NCBI GenBank assembly: GCA_028752905.1
Contig: JAQNBH010000002.1
Location: forward strand, 22,765,059 to 22,829,058
Length of the DNA stretch: 64,000 nt
Reading direction: 5' to 3'
Source of the DNA: Cladorhizidae sp. MBARI D1340-BT2
Lineage: Eukaryota; Porifera; Demospongiae; Poecilosclerida; Cladorhizidae
In this document: in pieces, positions 7,047 to 21,709 of the stretch
Layout of the letters: each line of letters opens with the position of its first letter
Numbering within the stretch: the stretch's first letter is position 1
Translations under genes and position numbers: made by a program
Notes under the pieces: generated by a model
What the model was told of the DNA's origin: nothing
The model's input: the letters and a program-made list of their open reading frames with translations, nothing else
Databases searched by the model: none

Positions 7047-10000
7047 TCAAGTAAGAGTACAATTCATAACTGCCCTAATTAACAAGACCAAAGTCCCAGA
7101 TTTTGTCAACTGATAGAGAAGGCCCTTATCTGCAACATGTGAACAGATTATCAATAAATGTAGTGGTTTTTCACTGGCAGGCCACCGCTTTGGCAACTGG
7201 AAAACGCCAGGAAAAATCCCAAACCTTACCACTTCAAATCACCATAACTTGCTAATACTTAGAGTACTCAAAATTTTGGCACGTACAAAAGACAGATAAT
7301 TAGAAGAGCTATCCGGTGATATAAAAATTATCTTTTTTGGGTAAAGTGTAGCAAAGTTATGAGCTTCACGGCAAAAAAACAAGATTTTCGGGGGGAAAAT
7401 GAGAAACATATAGACCAAATTAGGGCAAATATCAAGATAGAGAACACATAATGAAACCTATCATTCGAATCATATCAAGTCCATTACAGTAAAGTGTGCA
7501 GAATATTATGGATGTTTGATATCAACAGAGAGCACAGAGAGAGACCTATCTTAATAGCTATATATCAAGTTTATTCAGTGAAGTGTGGAGAATCTATTTA
7601 GCATCAAGAGAGAGCAGAGAGAAACCTATCTTGTGATTCTATCAAGTCCATTACTGTGAAGTATGCGGAATATACGGATGTTTGGTATCAAGAGAGAGAA
7701 CAGAGAGAGGCCTACCTTTAGAGCTATATATCAAGTCTATTCAGTGAAGTGTGGAGAATCTATGAAGCTAACATGTTTAGCTCAAGATAGAGAACACTGA
7801 GAGATACCTATCTTGCAAGTCCATTACAGTTAAGTGTGCAGAATATATGGATGTTTGGTATCAAGAGAGAGCACTTGGAGAGTCCTATCTTAATAGCTGT
7901 ATAACAAGTCTATTCAGTGAAGTGTGGATAATCTACGAAGCTAACATGTTTAGCATCAAGTAAGAGTACAATTCATAACTGCCCTAATTAACAAGACCAA
8001 AGTCCCAGATTTTGTCAACTGATAGAGAAGGCCCTTATCTGCAACATGTGAACAGATTATCAATAAATGTAGTGGTTTTTCACTGGCAGGCCACCGCTTT
8101 GGCAACTGGAAAACGCCAGGAAAAATCACAAACCTTACCACTTCAAATCACCATAACTTGCTAATACTTAGAGTACTCAAAATTTTGGCACGTACAAAAG
8201 ACAGATAATTAGAAGGGCTATTCGGTGATATAAAAATTATCTTTTTTGGGTAAAGTGTAGAAAAGTTATGAGCTTCACGGCAAAAAAACAAGATTTTCGG
8301 GGGGGAAATGAGAAACATATAGACCAAATTAGGGCAAATATCAAGATAGAGAACACATAATGAAACCTATCATTCGAATCATATCAAGTCCATTACAGTA
8401 AAGTGTGCAGAATATTATGGATGTTTGATATCAACAGAGAGCACAGAGAGAGACCTATCTTAATAGCTATATATCAAGTTTATTCAGTGAAGTGTGGAGA
8501 ATCTATTTAGCATCAAGAGAGAGCAGAGAGAAACCTATCTTGTGATTCTATCAAGTCCATTACTGTGAAGTATGCGGAATATACGGATGTTTGGTATCAA
8601 GAGAGAGAACAGAGAGAGGCCTACCTTTAGAGCTATATATCAAGTCTATTCAGTGAAGTGTGGAGAATCTATGAAGCTAACATGTTTAGCTCAAGATAGA
8701 GAACACTGAGAGATACCTATCTTGCAAGTCCATTACAGTGAAGTGTGCAGAATATATGGATGTTTGGTATCAAGAGAGAGCACTTGGAGAGTCCTATCTT
8801 AATAGCTGTATAACAAGTCTATTCAGTGAAGTGTGGATAATCTACGAAGCTAACATGTTTAGCATCAAGTAAGAGTACAATTCATAACTGCCCTAATTAA
8901 CAAGACCAAAGTCCCAGATTTTGTCAACTGATAGAGAAGGCCCTTATCTGCAACATGTGAACAGATTATCAATAAATGTAGTGGTTTTTCACTGGCAGGC
9001 CACCGCTTTGGCAACTGGAAAACGCCAGGAAAAATCACAAACCTTACCACTTCAAATCATCATAACTTCCTAATACTTAGAGTACTCAAAACTTTGGCAC
9101 GTACAAAAGACAGATAATTAGAAGGGCTATCCGGTGATATAAAAATTATCTTTTTGGAGTAAAGTGTAGAATAGTTATGAGCTTCACGGCAAAAAAACAA
9201 GATTTTCGGGGGGGAAATGAGAAACATATAGACCAAATTAGGGCAAATATCAAGAACATGTTTAGCATCAAGTAAGAGTACAATTCATAACTGCCCTAAT
9301 TAACAAGACCAAAGTCCCAGATTTTGTCAACAGATAGAGAAGGCCCTTATCTGCAACATGTGAACAGATTATCAATAAATGTAGTGGTTTTTCACTGGCA
9401 GGCCACCGCTTTGGCAACTGGAAAACGCCAGGAAAAATCCCAAACCTTACCACTTTAAATCACCATAACTTGCTAATACTTAGAGTACTCAAAATTTTGG
9501 CACGTACAAAAGACAGATAATTAGAAGAGCTATCCGGTGATATAAAAATTATCTTTTTTGGGTAAAGTATAAAAAAGTTATGAGCTTCACGGCAAAAAAA
9601 CAAGATTTTCGGGGGGGAAATGAGAAACATATAGACCAAATTAGGGCAAATATCAAGATAGAGAACACATAATGAAACCTATCATTCGAATCATATCAAG
9701 TCCATTACAGTAAAGTGTGCAGAATATTATGGATGTTTGATATCAACAGAGAGCACAGAGAGAGACCTATCTTAATAGCTATATATCAAGTTTATTCAGT
9801 GAAGTGTGGAGAATCTATTTAGCATCAAGAGAGAGCAGAGAGAAACCTATCTTGTGATTCTATCAAGTCCATTACTGTGAAGTATGTGGAATATACAGAT
9901 GTTTGGTATCAAGAGAGAGAACAGAGAGAGGCCAACCTTTAGAGCTATATATCAAGTCTATTCAGTGAAGTGTGGAGAATCTATGAAGCTAACATGTTTA

Positions 10001-10176
10001 GCTCAAGATAGAGAACACTGAGAGATACCTATCTTGCAAGTCCATTACAGTGAAGTGTGCAGAATATATGGATGTTTGATATCAAGAGAGAGCACTTGGA
10101 GAGTCCTATCTTAATAGCTGTATAACAAGTCTATTCAGTGAAGTGTGGATAATCTACGAAGCTAACATGTTTAGCA
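7047..10176 (+). repeat. L-L-S-L block
   Basis: Unit starts are L 7047 (GTAGCAAAG near 7348 and CAGTTAAG near 7826), L 7956, S 8865 (alpha family, TTTTTGGAGTAAAG) and L 9268. The last unit has a private A near 9331 (CAACAGATAG) and the GTATAAAAAAG variant. Confidence 0.9.
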
Positions 10177-13100
10177 TCAAGTAAGAGTACAATTCATAAC
10201 TGCCCTAATTAACAAGACCAAAGTCCCAGATTTTGTCAACTGATAGAGAAGGCCCTTATCTGCAACATGTGAACAGATTATCAATAAATGTAGTGGTTTT
10301 TCACTGGCAGGCCACCGCTTTGGCAACTGGAAAACGCCAGGAAAAATCCCAAACCTTACCACTTCAAATCACCATAACTTGCTAATACTTAGAGTACTCA
10401 AAATTTTGGCACGTACAAAAGACAGATAATTAGAAGGGCTATTCGGTGATATAAAAATTATCTTTTTTGGGTAAAGTGTAGAAAAGTTATGAGCTTCACG
10501 GCAAAAAAACAAGATTTTCGGGGGGAAAATGAGAAACATATAGACCAAATTAGGGCAAATATCAAGAACATGTTTAGCATCAAGTAAGAGTACAATTCAT
10601 AACTGCCCTAATTAACAAGACCAAAGTCCCAGATTTTGTCAACTGATAGAGAAGGCCCTTATCTGCAACATGTGAACAGATTATCAATAAATGTAGTGGT
10701 TTTTCACTGGCAGGCCACCGCTTTGGCAACTGGAAAACGCCAGGAAAAATCACAAACCTTACCACTTCAAATCATCATAACTTCCTAATACTTAGAGTAC
10801 TCAAAACTTTGGCACGTACAAAAGACAGATAATTAGAAGGGCTATCCGGTGATATAAAAATTATCTTTTTGGAGTAAAGTGTAGAATAGTTATGAGCTTC
10901 ACGGCAAAAAAACAAGATTTTCGGGGGGGAAATGAGAAACATATAGACCAAATTAGGGCAAATATCAAGAACATGTTTAGCATCAAGTAAGAGTACAATT
11001 CATAACTGCCCTAATTAACAAGACCAAAGTCCCAGATATTGTCAACTGATAGAGAAGGCCCTTATCTGCAACATGTGAACAGATTATCAATAAATGTAGT
11101 GGTTTTTCACTGGCAGGCCACCGCTTTGGCAACTGGAAAACGCCAGGAAAAATCCCAAACCTTACCACTTTAAATCACCATAACTTGCTAATACTTAGAG
11201 TACTCAAAATTTTGGCACGTACAAAAGACAGATAATTAGAAGAGCTATCCGGTGATATAAAAATTATCTTTTTTGGGTAAAGTATAAAAAAGTTATGAGC
11301 TTCACGGCAAAAAAACAAGATTTTCGGGGGGAAAATGAGAAACATATAGACCAAATTAGGGCAAATATCAAGATAGAGAACACATAATGAAACCTATCAT
11401 TCGAATCATATCAAGTCCATTACAGTAAAGTGTGCAGAATATTATGGATGTTTGATATCAACAGAGAGCACAGAGAGAGACCTATCTTAATAGCTATATA
11501 TCAAGTTTATTCAGTGAAGTGTGGAGAATCTATTTAGCATCAAGAGAGAGCAGAGAGAAACCTATCTTGTGATTCTATCAAGTCCATTACTGTGAAGTAT
11601 GTGGAATATACAGATGTTTGGTATCAAGAGAGAGAACAGAGAGAGGCCAATCTTTAGAGCTATATATCAAGTCTATTCAGTGAAGTGTGGAGAATCTATG
11701 AAGCTAACATGTTTAGCTCAAGATAGAGAACACTGAGAGATACCTATCTTGCAAGTCCATTACAGTGAAGTGTGCAGAATATATGGATGTTTGATATCAA
11801 GAGAGAGCACTTGGAGAGTCCTATCTTAATAGCTGTATAACAAGTCTATTCAGTGAAGTGTGGATAATCTACGAAGCTAACATGTTTAGCATCAAGTAAG
11901 AGTACAATTCATAACTGCCCTAATTAACAAGACCAAAGTCCCAGATTTTGTCAACTGATAGAGAAGGCCCTTATCTGCAACATGTGAACAGATTATCAAT
12001 AAATGTAGTGGTTTTTCACTGGCAGGCCACCGCTTTGGCAACTGGAAAACGCCAGGAAAAATCCCAAACCTTACCACTTCAAATCACCATAACTTGCTAA
12101 TACTTAGAGTACTCAAAATTTTGGCACGTACAAAAGACAGATAATTAGAAGGGCTATTCGATGATATAAAAATTATCTTTTTTGGGTAAAGTGTAGAAAA
12201 GTTATGAGCTTCACGGCAAAAAAACAAGATTTTCGGGGGGAAAATGAGAAACATATAGACCAAATTAGGGCAAATATCAAGAACATGTTTAGCATCAAGT
12301 AAGATTACAATTCATAACTGCCCTAATTAACAAGACCAAAGTCCCAGATTTTGTCAACTGATAGAGAAGGCCCTTATCTGCAACATGTGAACAGATTATC
12401 AATAAATGTAGTGGTTTTTCACTGGCAGGCCACCGCTTTGGCAACTGGAAAACGCCAGGAAAAATCACAAACCTTACCACTTCAAATCATTATAACTTCC
12501 TAATACTTAGAGTACTCAAAACTTTGGCACGTACAAAAGACAGATAATTAGAAGGGCTATCCGGTGATATAAACATTATCTTTTTGGGGTAAAGTGTAGA
12601 ATAGTTATGAGCTTCACGGCAAAAAAACAAGATTTTCGGGGGGGAAATGAGAAACATATAGACCAAATTAGGGCAAATATCAAGAACATGTTTAGCATCA
12701 AGTAAGAGTACAATTCATAACTGCCCTAATTAACAAGACCAAAGTCCCAGATTTTGTCAACTGATAGAGAAGGCCCTTATCTGCAACATGTGAACAGATT
12801 ATCAATAAATGTAGTGGTTTTTCACTGGCAGGCCACCGCTTTGGCAACTGGAAAACGCCAGGAAAAATCCCAAACCTTACCACTTCAAATCACCATAACT
12901 TGCTAATACTTAGAGTACTCAAAATTTTGGCACGTACAAAAGACAGATAATTAGAAGAGCTATCCGGTGATATAAAAATTATCTTTTTTGGGTAAAGTGT
13001 AGAAAAGTTATGAGCTTCACGGCAAAAAAACAAGATTTTCGGGGGGAAAATGAGAAACATATAGACCAAATTAGGGCAAATATCAAGATAGAGAACACAT

Positions 13101-13606
13101 AATGAAACCTATCATTCGAATCATATCAAGTCCATTACAGTAAAGTGTGCAGAATATTATGGATGTTTGATATCAACAGAGAGCACAGAGAGAGACCTAT
13201 CTTAATAGCTATATATCAAGTTTATTCAGTGAAGTGTGGAGAATCTATTTAGCATCAAGAGAGAGCAGAGAGAAACCTATCTTGTGATTCTATCAAGTCC
13301 ATTACTGTGAAGTATGCGGAATATACGGATGTTTGGTATCAAGAGAGAGAACAGAGAGAGGCCTACCTTTAGAGCTATATATCAAGTCTATTCAGTGAAG
13401 TGTGGAGAATCTATGAAGCTAACATGTTTAGCTCAAGATAGAGAACACTGAGAGATACCTATCTTGCAAGTCCATTACAGTGAAGTGTGCAGAATATATG
13501 GATGTTTGGTATCAAGAGAGAGCACTTGGAGAGTCCTATCTTAATAGCTGTATAACAAGTCTATTCAGTGAAGTGTGGATAATCTACGAAGCTAACATGT
13601 TTAGCA
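10177..13606 (+). repeat. Two tandem S-S-L trimers (1715 bp each)
   Basis: Trimer 1 is S 10177, S 10580 (alpha), L 10983; trimer 2 is S 11892, S 12295 (alpha), L 12698. In each, the first S has CCCAAACC and the second CACAAACC. The second trimer carries GATGATAT near 12160 and AAACATTATC at 12571, which recur in distant S-S-L trimers at 24904 and, for AAACATTATC, at 44788. The S at 12295 has private changes AGATTACAAT and ATTATAAC. Confidence 0.9.
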
Positions 13607-14476
13607 TCAAGTAAGAGTACAATTCATAACTGCCCTAATTAACAAGACCAAAGTCCCAGATTTTGTCAACTGATAGAGAAGGCCCTTATCTGCAACATGT
13701 GAACAGATTATCAATAAATGTAGTGGTTTTTCACTGGCAGGCCACCGCTTTGGCAACTGGAAAACGCCAGGAAAAATCCCAAACCTTACCACTTCAAATC
13801 ACCATAACTTGCTAATACTTAGAGTACTCAAAATTTTGGCACGTACAAAAGACAGATAATTAGAAGGGCTATTCGGTGATATAAAAATTATCTTTTTTGG
13901 GTAAAGTGTAGAAAAGTTATGAGCTTCACGGCAAAAAAACAAGATTTTCGGGGGGGAAATGAGAAACATATAGACCAAATTAGGGCAAATATCAAGATAG
14001 AGAACACATAATGAAACCTATCATTCGAATCATATCAAGTCCATTACAGTAAAGTGTGCAGAATATTATGGATGTTTGATATCAACAGAGAGCACAGAGA
14101 GAGGTGTGGAGAATCTATTTAGCATCAAGAGAGAGCAGAGAGAAACCTATCTTGTGATTCTATCAAGTCCATTACTGTGAAGTATGTGGAATATACGGAT
14201 GTTTGGTATCAAGAGAGAGAACAGAGAGAGGCCTACCTTTAGAGCTATATATCAAGTCTATTCAGTGAAGTGTGGAGAATCTATGAAGCTAACATGTTTA
14301 GCTCAAGATAGAGAACACTGAGAGATACCTATCTTGCAAGTCCATTACAGTGAAGTGTGCAGAATATATGGATGTTTGGTATCAAGAGAGAGCACTTGGA
14401 GAGTCCTATCTTAATAGCTGTATAACAAGTCTATTCAGTGAAGTGTGGATAATCTACGAAGCTAACATGTTTAGCA
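13607..14476 (+). repeat. 870-bp L derivative with a 39-bp deletion
   Basis: An otherwise normal L lacking 39 bp at 14103/14104, where GAGAG joins directly to GTGTGGAG. The loss removes the end of A1 and the start of B1. It is not a whole subrepeat, so it is a simple deletion rather than in-register exchange, and it is the only copy of this form in the window. Confidence 0.92.
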
Positions 14477-15385
14477 TCAAGTAAGAGTACAATTCATAAC
14501 TGCCCTAATTAACAAGACCAAAGTCCCAGATTTTGTCAACTGATAGAGAAGGCCCTTATCTGCAACATGTGAACAGATTATCAATAAATGTAGTGGTTTT
14601 TCACTGGCAGGCCACCGCTTTGGCAACTGGAAAACGCCAGGAAAAATCCCAAACCTTACCACTTCAAATCACCATAACTTGCTAATACTTAGAGTACTCA
14701 AAATGTTGGCACGTACAAAAGACAGATAATTAGAAGAGCTATCCGGTGATATAAAAATTATCTTTTTTGGGTAAAGTGTAGAAAAGTTATGAGCTTCACG
14801 GCAAAAAAACAAGATTTTCGGGGGGGAAATGAGAAACATATAGACCAAATTAGGGCAAATATCAAGATAGAGAACACATAATGAAACCTATCATTCGAAT
14901 CATATCAAGTCCATTACAGTAAAGTGTGCAGAATATTATGGATGTTTGATATCAACAGAGAGCACAGAGAGAGACCTATCTTAATAGCTATATATCAAGT
15001 TTATTCAGTGAAGTGTGGAGAATCTATTTAGCATCAAGAGAGAGCAGAGAGAAACCTATCTTGTGATTCTATCAAGTCCATTACTGTGAAGTATGCGGAA
15101 TATACGGATGTTTGGTATCAAGAGAGAGAACAGAGAGAGGCCTACCTTTAGAGCTATATATCAAGTCTATTCAGTGAAGTGTAGAGAATCTATGAAGCTA
15201 ACATGTTTAGCTCAAGATAGAGAACACTGAGAGATACCTATCTTGCAAGTCCATTACAGTGAAGTGTGCAGAATATATGGATGTTTGGTATCAAGAGAGA
15301 GCACTTGGAGAGTCCTATCTTAATAGCTGTATAACAAGTCTATTCAGTGAAGTGTGGATAATCTACGAAGCTAACATGTTTAGCA
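14477..15385 (+). repeat. L unit preceding the first S-570-L trimer
   Basis: Has AAAATGTTGG near 14701 and the rare GTGTAGAGAATC near 15179. Both recur 6324 bp downstream in the L at 20801, marking the left part of the 6324-bp duplication. Confidence 0.9.
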
Positions 15386-17267
15386 TCAAGTAAGAGTACA
15401 ATTCATAACTGCCCTAATTAACAAGACCAAAGTCCCAGATTTTGTCAACTGATAGAGAAGGCCCTTATCTGCAACATGTGAACAGATTATCAATAAATGT
15501 AGTGGTTTTTCACTGGCAGGCCACCGCTTTGGCAACTGGAAAACGCCAGGAAAAATCACAAACCTTACCACTTCAAATCATCATAACTTCCTAATACTTA
15601 GAGTACTCAAAACTTTGGCACGTACAAAAGACAGATAATTAGAAGGGCTATCCGGTGATATAAAAATTATCTTTTTGGAGTAAAGTGTAGAATAGTTATG
15701 AGCTTCACGGCAAAAAAACAAGATTTTCGGGGGGGAAATGAGAAACATATAGACCAAATTAGGGCAAATATCAAGAACATGTTTAGCATCAAGTAAGAGT
15801 ACAATTCATAACTGCCCTAATTAACAAGACCAAAGTCCCAGATATTGTCAACTGATAGAGAAGGCCCTTATCTGCAACATGTGAACAGATTATCAATAAA
15901 TGTAGTGGTTTTTCACTGGCAGGCCACCGCTTTGGCAACTGGAAAACGCCAGGAAAAATCCCAAACCTTACCACTTTAAATCACCATAACTTGCTAATAC
16001 TTAGAGTACTCAAAATTTTGGCACGTACAAAAGACAGATAATTAGAAGAGCTATCCGGTGATATAAAAATTATCTTTTTTGGGTAAAGTATAAAAAAGTT
16101 ATGAGCTTCACGGCAAAAAAACAAGATTTTCGGGGGGAAAATGAGAAACATATAGACCAAATTAGGGCAAATATCAAGATAGAGAACACATAATGAAACC
16201 TATCATTCGAATCATATCAAGTCCATTACAGTAAAGTGTGCAGAATATTATGGATGTTTGATATCAAGAGAGAGCACTTGGAGAGACCTATCTTAATAGC
16301 TATATATCAAGTTTATTCAGTGAAGTGTGGATAATCTACGAAGCTAACATGTTTAGCATCAAGTAAGAGTACAATTCATAACTGCCCTAATTAACAAGAC
16401 CAAAGTCCCAGATTTTGTCAACTGATAGAGAAGGCCCTTATCTGCAACATGTGAACAGATTATCAATAAATGTAGTGGTTTTTCACTGGCAGGCCACCGC
16501 TTTGGCAACTGGAAAACGCCAGGAAAAATCCCAAACCTTACCACTTCAAATCACCATAACTTGCTAATACTTAGAGTACTCAAAATGTTGGCACGTACAA
16601 AAGACAGATAATTAGAAGAGCTATCCGGTGATATAAAAATTATCTTTTTTGGGTAAAGTGTAGAAAAGTTATGAGCTTCACGGCAAAAAAACAAGATTTT
16701 CGGGGGGAAAATGAGAAACATATAGACCAAATTAGGGCAAATATCAAGATAGAGAACACATAATGAAACCTATCATTCGAATCATATCAAGTCCATTACA
16801 GTAAAGTGTGCAGAATATTATGGATGTTTGATATCAACAGAGAGCACAGAGAGAGACCTATCTTAATAGCTATATATCAAGTTTATTCAGTGAAGTGTGG
16901 AGAATCTATTTAGCATCAAGAGAGAGCAGAGAGAAACCTATCTTGTGATTCTATCAAGTCCATTACTGTGAAGTATGCGGAATATACGGATGTTTGGTAT
17001 CAAGAGAGAGAACAGAGAGAGGCCTACCTTTAGAGCTATATATCAAGTCTATTCAGTGAAGTGTGGAGAATCTATGAAGCTAACATGTTTAGCTCAAGAT
17101 AGAGAACACTGAGAGATACCTATCTTGCAAGTCCATTACAGTGAAGTGTGCAGAATATATGGATGTTTGGTATCAAGAGAGAGCACTTGGAGAGTCCTAT
17201 CTTAATAGCTGTATAACAAGTCTATTCAGTGAAGTGTGGATAATCTACGAAGCTAACATGTTTAGCA
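15386..17267 (+). repeat. S-570-L trimer, copy 1
   Basis: Unit starts are S 15386 (alpha), a 570-bp derivative at 15789 and L 16359. It is repeated at 21710-23591 at exactly 6324 bp distance. It has the same order as the S-L-L trimers that follow, except that the middle L has lost 339 bp. Confidence 0.92.
15789..16358 (+). repeat. 570-bp L derivative with a mosaic A1 subrepeat
   Basis: L minus 339 bp, exactly the distance from the start of B1 to the start of B3. The surviving subrepeats are mosaic: an A1 start, then an A3-like patch AGAGAGAGCACTTGGAGAG around 16267-16285, then the A1 end and B1 start, then B3 (ATAATCTACG). At least three switches between paralogous subrepeats are needed. Confidence 0.9.
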
Positions 17268-20200
17268 TCAAGTAAGAGTACAATTCATAACTGCCCTAAT
17301 TAACAAGACCAAAGTCCCAGATTTTGTCAACTGATAGAGAAGGCCCTTATCTGCAGCATGTGAACAGATTATCAATAAATGTAGTGGTTTTTCACTGGCA
17401 GGCCACCGCTTTGGCAACTGGAAAACGCCAGGAAAAATCACAAACCTTACCACTTCAAATCATCATAACTTCCTAATACTTAGAGTACTCAAAACTTTGG
17501 CACGTACAAAAGACAGATAATTAGAAGGGCTATCCGGTGATATAAAAATTATCTTTTTGGAGTAAAGTGTAGAATAGTTATGAGCTTCACGGCAAAAAAA
17601 CAAGATTTTCGGGGGGGAAATGAGAAACATATAGACCAAATTAGGGCAAATATCAAGAACATGTTTAGCATCAAGTAAGAGTACAATTCATAACTGCCCT
17701 AATTAACAAGACCAAAGTCCCAGATATTGTCAACTGATAGAGAAGGCCCTTATCTGCAACATGTGAACAGATTATCAATAAATGTAGTGGTTTTTCACTG
17801 GCAGGCCACCGCTTTGGCAACTGGAAAACGCCAGGAAAAATCCCAAATCTTACCACTTTAAATCACCATAACTTGCTAATACTTAGAGTACTCAAAATTT
17901 TGGCACGTACAAAAGACAGATAATTAGAAGAGCTATCCGGTGATATAAAAATTATCTTTTTTGGGTAAAGTATAAAAAAGTTATGAGCTTCACGGCAAAA
18001 AAACAAGATTTTCGGGGGGGAAATGAGAAACATATAGACCAAATTAGGGCAAATATCAAGATAGAGAACACATAATGAAACCTATCATTCGAATCATATC
18101 AAGTCCATTACAGTAAAGTGTGCAGAATATTATGGATGTTTGATATCAACAGAGAGCACAGAGAGAGACCTATCTTAATAGCTATATATCAAGTTTATTC
18201 AGTGAAGTGTGGAGAATCTATTTAGCATCAAGAGAGAGCAGAGAGAAACCTATCTTGTGATTCTATCAAGTCCATTACTGTGAAGTATGTGGAATATACA
18301 GATGTTTGGTATCAAGAGAGAGAACAGAGAGAGGCCAATCTTTAGAGCTATATATCAAGTCTATTCAGTGAAGTGTGGAGAATCTATGAAGCTAACATGT
18401 TTAGCTCAAGATAGAGAACACTGAGAGATACCTATCTTGCAAGTCCATTACAGTGAAGTGTGCAGAATATATGGATGTTTGGTATCAAGAGAGAGCACTT
18501 GGAGAGTCCTATCTTAATAGCTGTATAACAAGTCTATTCAGTGAAGTGTGGATAATCTACGAAGCTAACATGTTTAGCATCAAGTAAGAGTACAATTCAT
18601 AACTGCCCTAATTAACAAGACCAAAGTCCCAGATTTTGTCAACTGATAGAGAAGGCCCTTATCTGCAACATGTGAACAGATTATCAATAAATGTAGTGGT
18701 TTTTCACTGGCAGGCCACCGCTTTGGCAACTGGAAAACGCCAGGAAAAATCCCAAACCTTACCACTTCAAATCACCATAACTTGCTAATACTTAGAGTAC
18801 TCAAAATGTTGGCACGTACAAAAGACAGATAATTAGAAGAGCTATCCGGTGATATAAAAATTATCTTTTTTGGGTAAAGTGTAGAAAAGTTATGAGCTTC
18901 ACGGCAAAAAAACAAGATTTTCGGGGGGAAAATGAGAAACATATAGACCAAATTAGGGCAAATATCAAGATAGAGAACACATAATGAAACCTATCATTCG
19001 AATCATATCAAGTCCATTACAGTAAAGTGTGCAGAATATTATGGATGTTTGATATCAACAGAGAGCACAGAGAGAGACCTATCTTAATAGCTATATATCA
19101 AGTTTATTCAGTGAAGTGTGGAGAATCTATTTAGCATCAAGAGAGAGCAGAGAGAAACCTATCTTGTGATTCTATCAAGTCCATTACTGTGAAGTATGCG
19201 GAATATACGGATGTTTGGTATCAAGAGAGAGAACAGAGAGAGGCCTACCTTTAGAGCTATATATCAAGTCTATTCAGTGAAGTGTGGAGAATCTATGAAG
19301 CTAACATGTTTAGCTCAAGATAGAGAACACTGAGAGATACCTATCTTGCAAGTCCATTACAGTGAAGTGTGCAGAATATATGGATGTTTGGTATCAAGAG
19401 AGAGCACTTGGAGAGTCCTATCTTAATAGCTGTATAACAAGTCTATTCAGTGAAGTGTGGATAATCTACGAAGCTAACATGTTTAGCATCAAGTAAGAGT
19501 ACAATTCATAACTGCCCTAATTAACAAGACCAAAGTCCCAGATTTTGTCAACTGATAGAGAAGGCCCTTATCTGCAGCATGTGAACAGATTATCAATAAA
19601 TGTAGTGGTTTTTCACTGGCAGGCCACCGCTTTGGCAACTGGAAAACGCCAGGAAAAATCACAAACCTTACCACTTCAAATCATCATAACTTCCTAATAC
19701 TTAGAGTACTCAAAACTTTGGCACGTACAAAAGACAGATAATTAGAAGGGCTATCCGGTGATATAAAAATTATCTTTTTGGAGTAAAGTGTAGAATAGTT
19801 ATGAGCTTCACGGCAAAAAAACAAGATTTTCGGGGGGGAAATGAGAAACATATAGACCAAATTAGGGCAAATATCAAGAACATGTTTAGCATCAAGTAAG
19901 AGTACAATTCATAACTGCCCTAATTAACAAGACCAAAGTCCCAGATATTGTCAACTGATAGAGAAGGCCCTTATCTGCAACATGTGAACAGATTATCAAT
20001 AAATGTAGTGGTTTTTCACTGGCAGGCCACCGCTTTGGCAACTGGAAAACGCCAGGAAAAATCCCAAATCTTACCACTTTAAATCACCATAACTTGCTAA
20101 TACTTAGAGTACTCAAAATTTTGGCACGTACAAAAGACAGATAATTAGAAGAGCTATCCGGTGATATAAAAATTATCTTTTTTGGGTAAAGTATAAAAAA

Positions 20201-21709
20201 GTTATGAGCTTCACGGCAAAAAAACAAGATTTTCGGGGGGGAAATGAGAAACATATAGACCAAATTAGGGCAAATATCAAGATAGAGAACACATAATGAA
20301 ACCTATCATTCGAATCATATCAAGTCCATTACAGTAAAGTGTGCAGAATATTATGGATGTTTGATATCAACAGAGAGCACAGAGAGAGACCTATCTTAAT
20401 AGCTATATATCAAGTTTATTCAGTGAAGTGTGGAGAATCTATTTAGCATCAAGAGAGAGCAGAGAGAAACCTATCTTGTGATTCTATCAAGTCCATTACT
20501 GTGAAGTATGTGGAATATACAGATGTTTGGTATCAAGAGAGAGAACAGAGAGAGGCCAATCTTTAGAGCTATATATCAAGTCTATTCAGTGAAGTGTGGA
20601 GAATCTATGAAGCTAACATGTTTAGCTCAAGATAGAGAACACTGAGAGATACCTATCTTGCAAGTCCATTACAGTGAAGTGTGCAGAATATATGGATGTT
20701 TGGTATCAAGAGAGAGCACTTGGAGAGTCCTATCTTAATAGCTGTATAACAAGTCTATTCAGTGAAGTGTGGATAATCTACGAAGCTAACATGTTTAGCA
20801 TCAAGTAAGAGTACAATTCATAACTGCCCTAATTAACAAGACCAAAGTCCCAGATTTTGTCAACTGATAGAGAAGGCCCTTATCTGCAACATGTGAACAG
20901 ATTATCAATAAATGTAGTGGTTTTTCACTGGCAGGCCACCGCTTTGGCAACTGGAAAACGCCAGGAAAAATCCCAAACCTTACCACTTCAAATCACCATA
21001 ACTTGCTAATACTTAGAGTACTCAAAATGTTGGCACGTACAAAAGACAGATAATTAGAAGAGCTATCCGGTGATATAAAAATTATCTTTTTTGGGTAAAG
21101 TGTAGAAAAGTTATGAGCTTCACGGCAAAAAAACAAGATTTTCGGGGGGAAAATGAGAAACATATAGACCAAATTAGGGCAAATATCAAGATAGAGAACA
21201 CATAATGAAACCTATCATTCGAATCATATCAAGTCCATTACAGTAAAGTGTGCAGAATATTATGGATGTTTGATATCAACAGAGAGCACAGAGAGAGACC
21301 TATCTTAATAGCTATATATCAAGTTTATTCAGTGAAGTGTGGAGAATCTATTTAGCATCAAGAGAGAGCAGAGAGAAACCTATCTTGTGATTCTATCAAG
21401 TCCATTACTGTGAAGTATGCGGAATATACGGATGTTTGGTATCAAGAGAGAGAACAGAGAGAGGCCTACCTTTAGAGCTATATATCAAGTCTATTCAGTG
21501 AAGTGTAGAGAATCTATGAAGCTAACATGTTTAGCTCAAGATAGAGAACACTGAGAGATACCTATCTTGCAAGTCCATTACAGTGAAGTGTGCAGAATAT
21601 ATGGATGTTTGGTATCAAGAGAGAGCACTTGGAGAGTCCTATCTTAATAGCTGTATAACAAGTCTATTCAGTGAAGTGTGGATAATCTACGAAGCTAACA
21701 TGTTTAGCA
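17268..21709 (+). repeat. Two tandem S-L-L trimers (2221 bp each)
   Basis: Trimer 1 is S 17268, L 17671, L 18580; trimer 2 is S 19489, L 19892, L 20801. Both S copies have the rare CTGCAGCATG, both middle L copies have CCAGATATTG and the private CCCAAATCTT (near 17844 and 20065), and both third copies have AAAATGTTGG. This is a very recent tandem duplication of a trimer. Confidence 0.92.
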
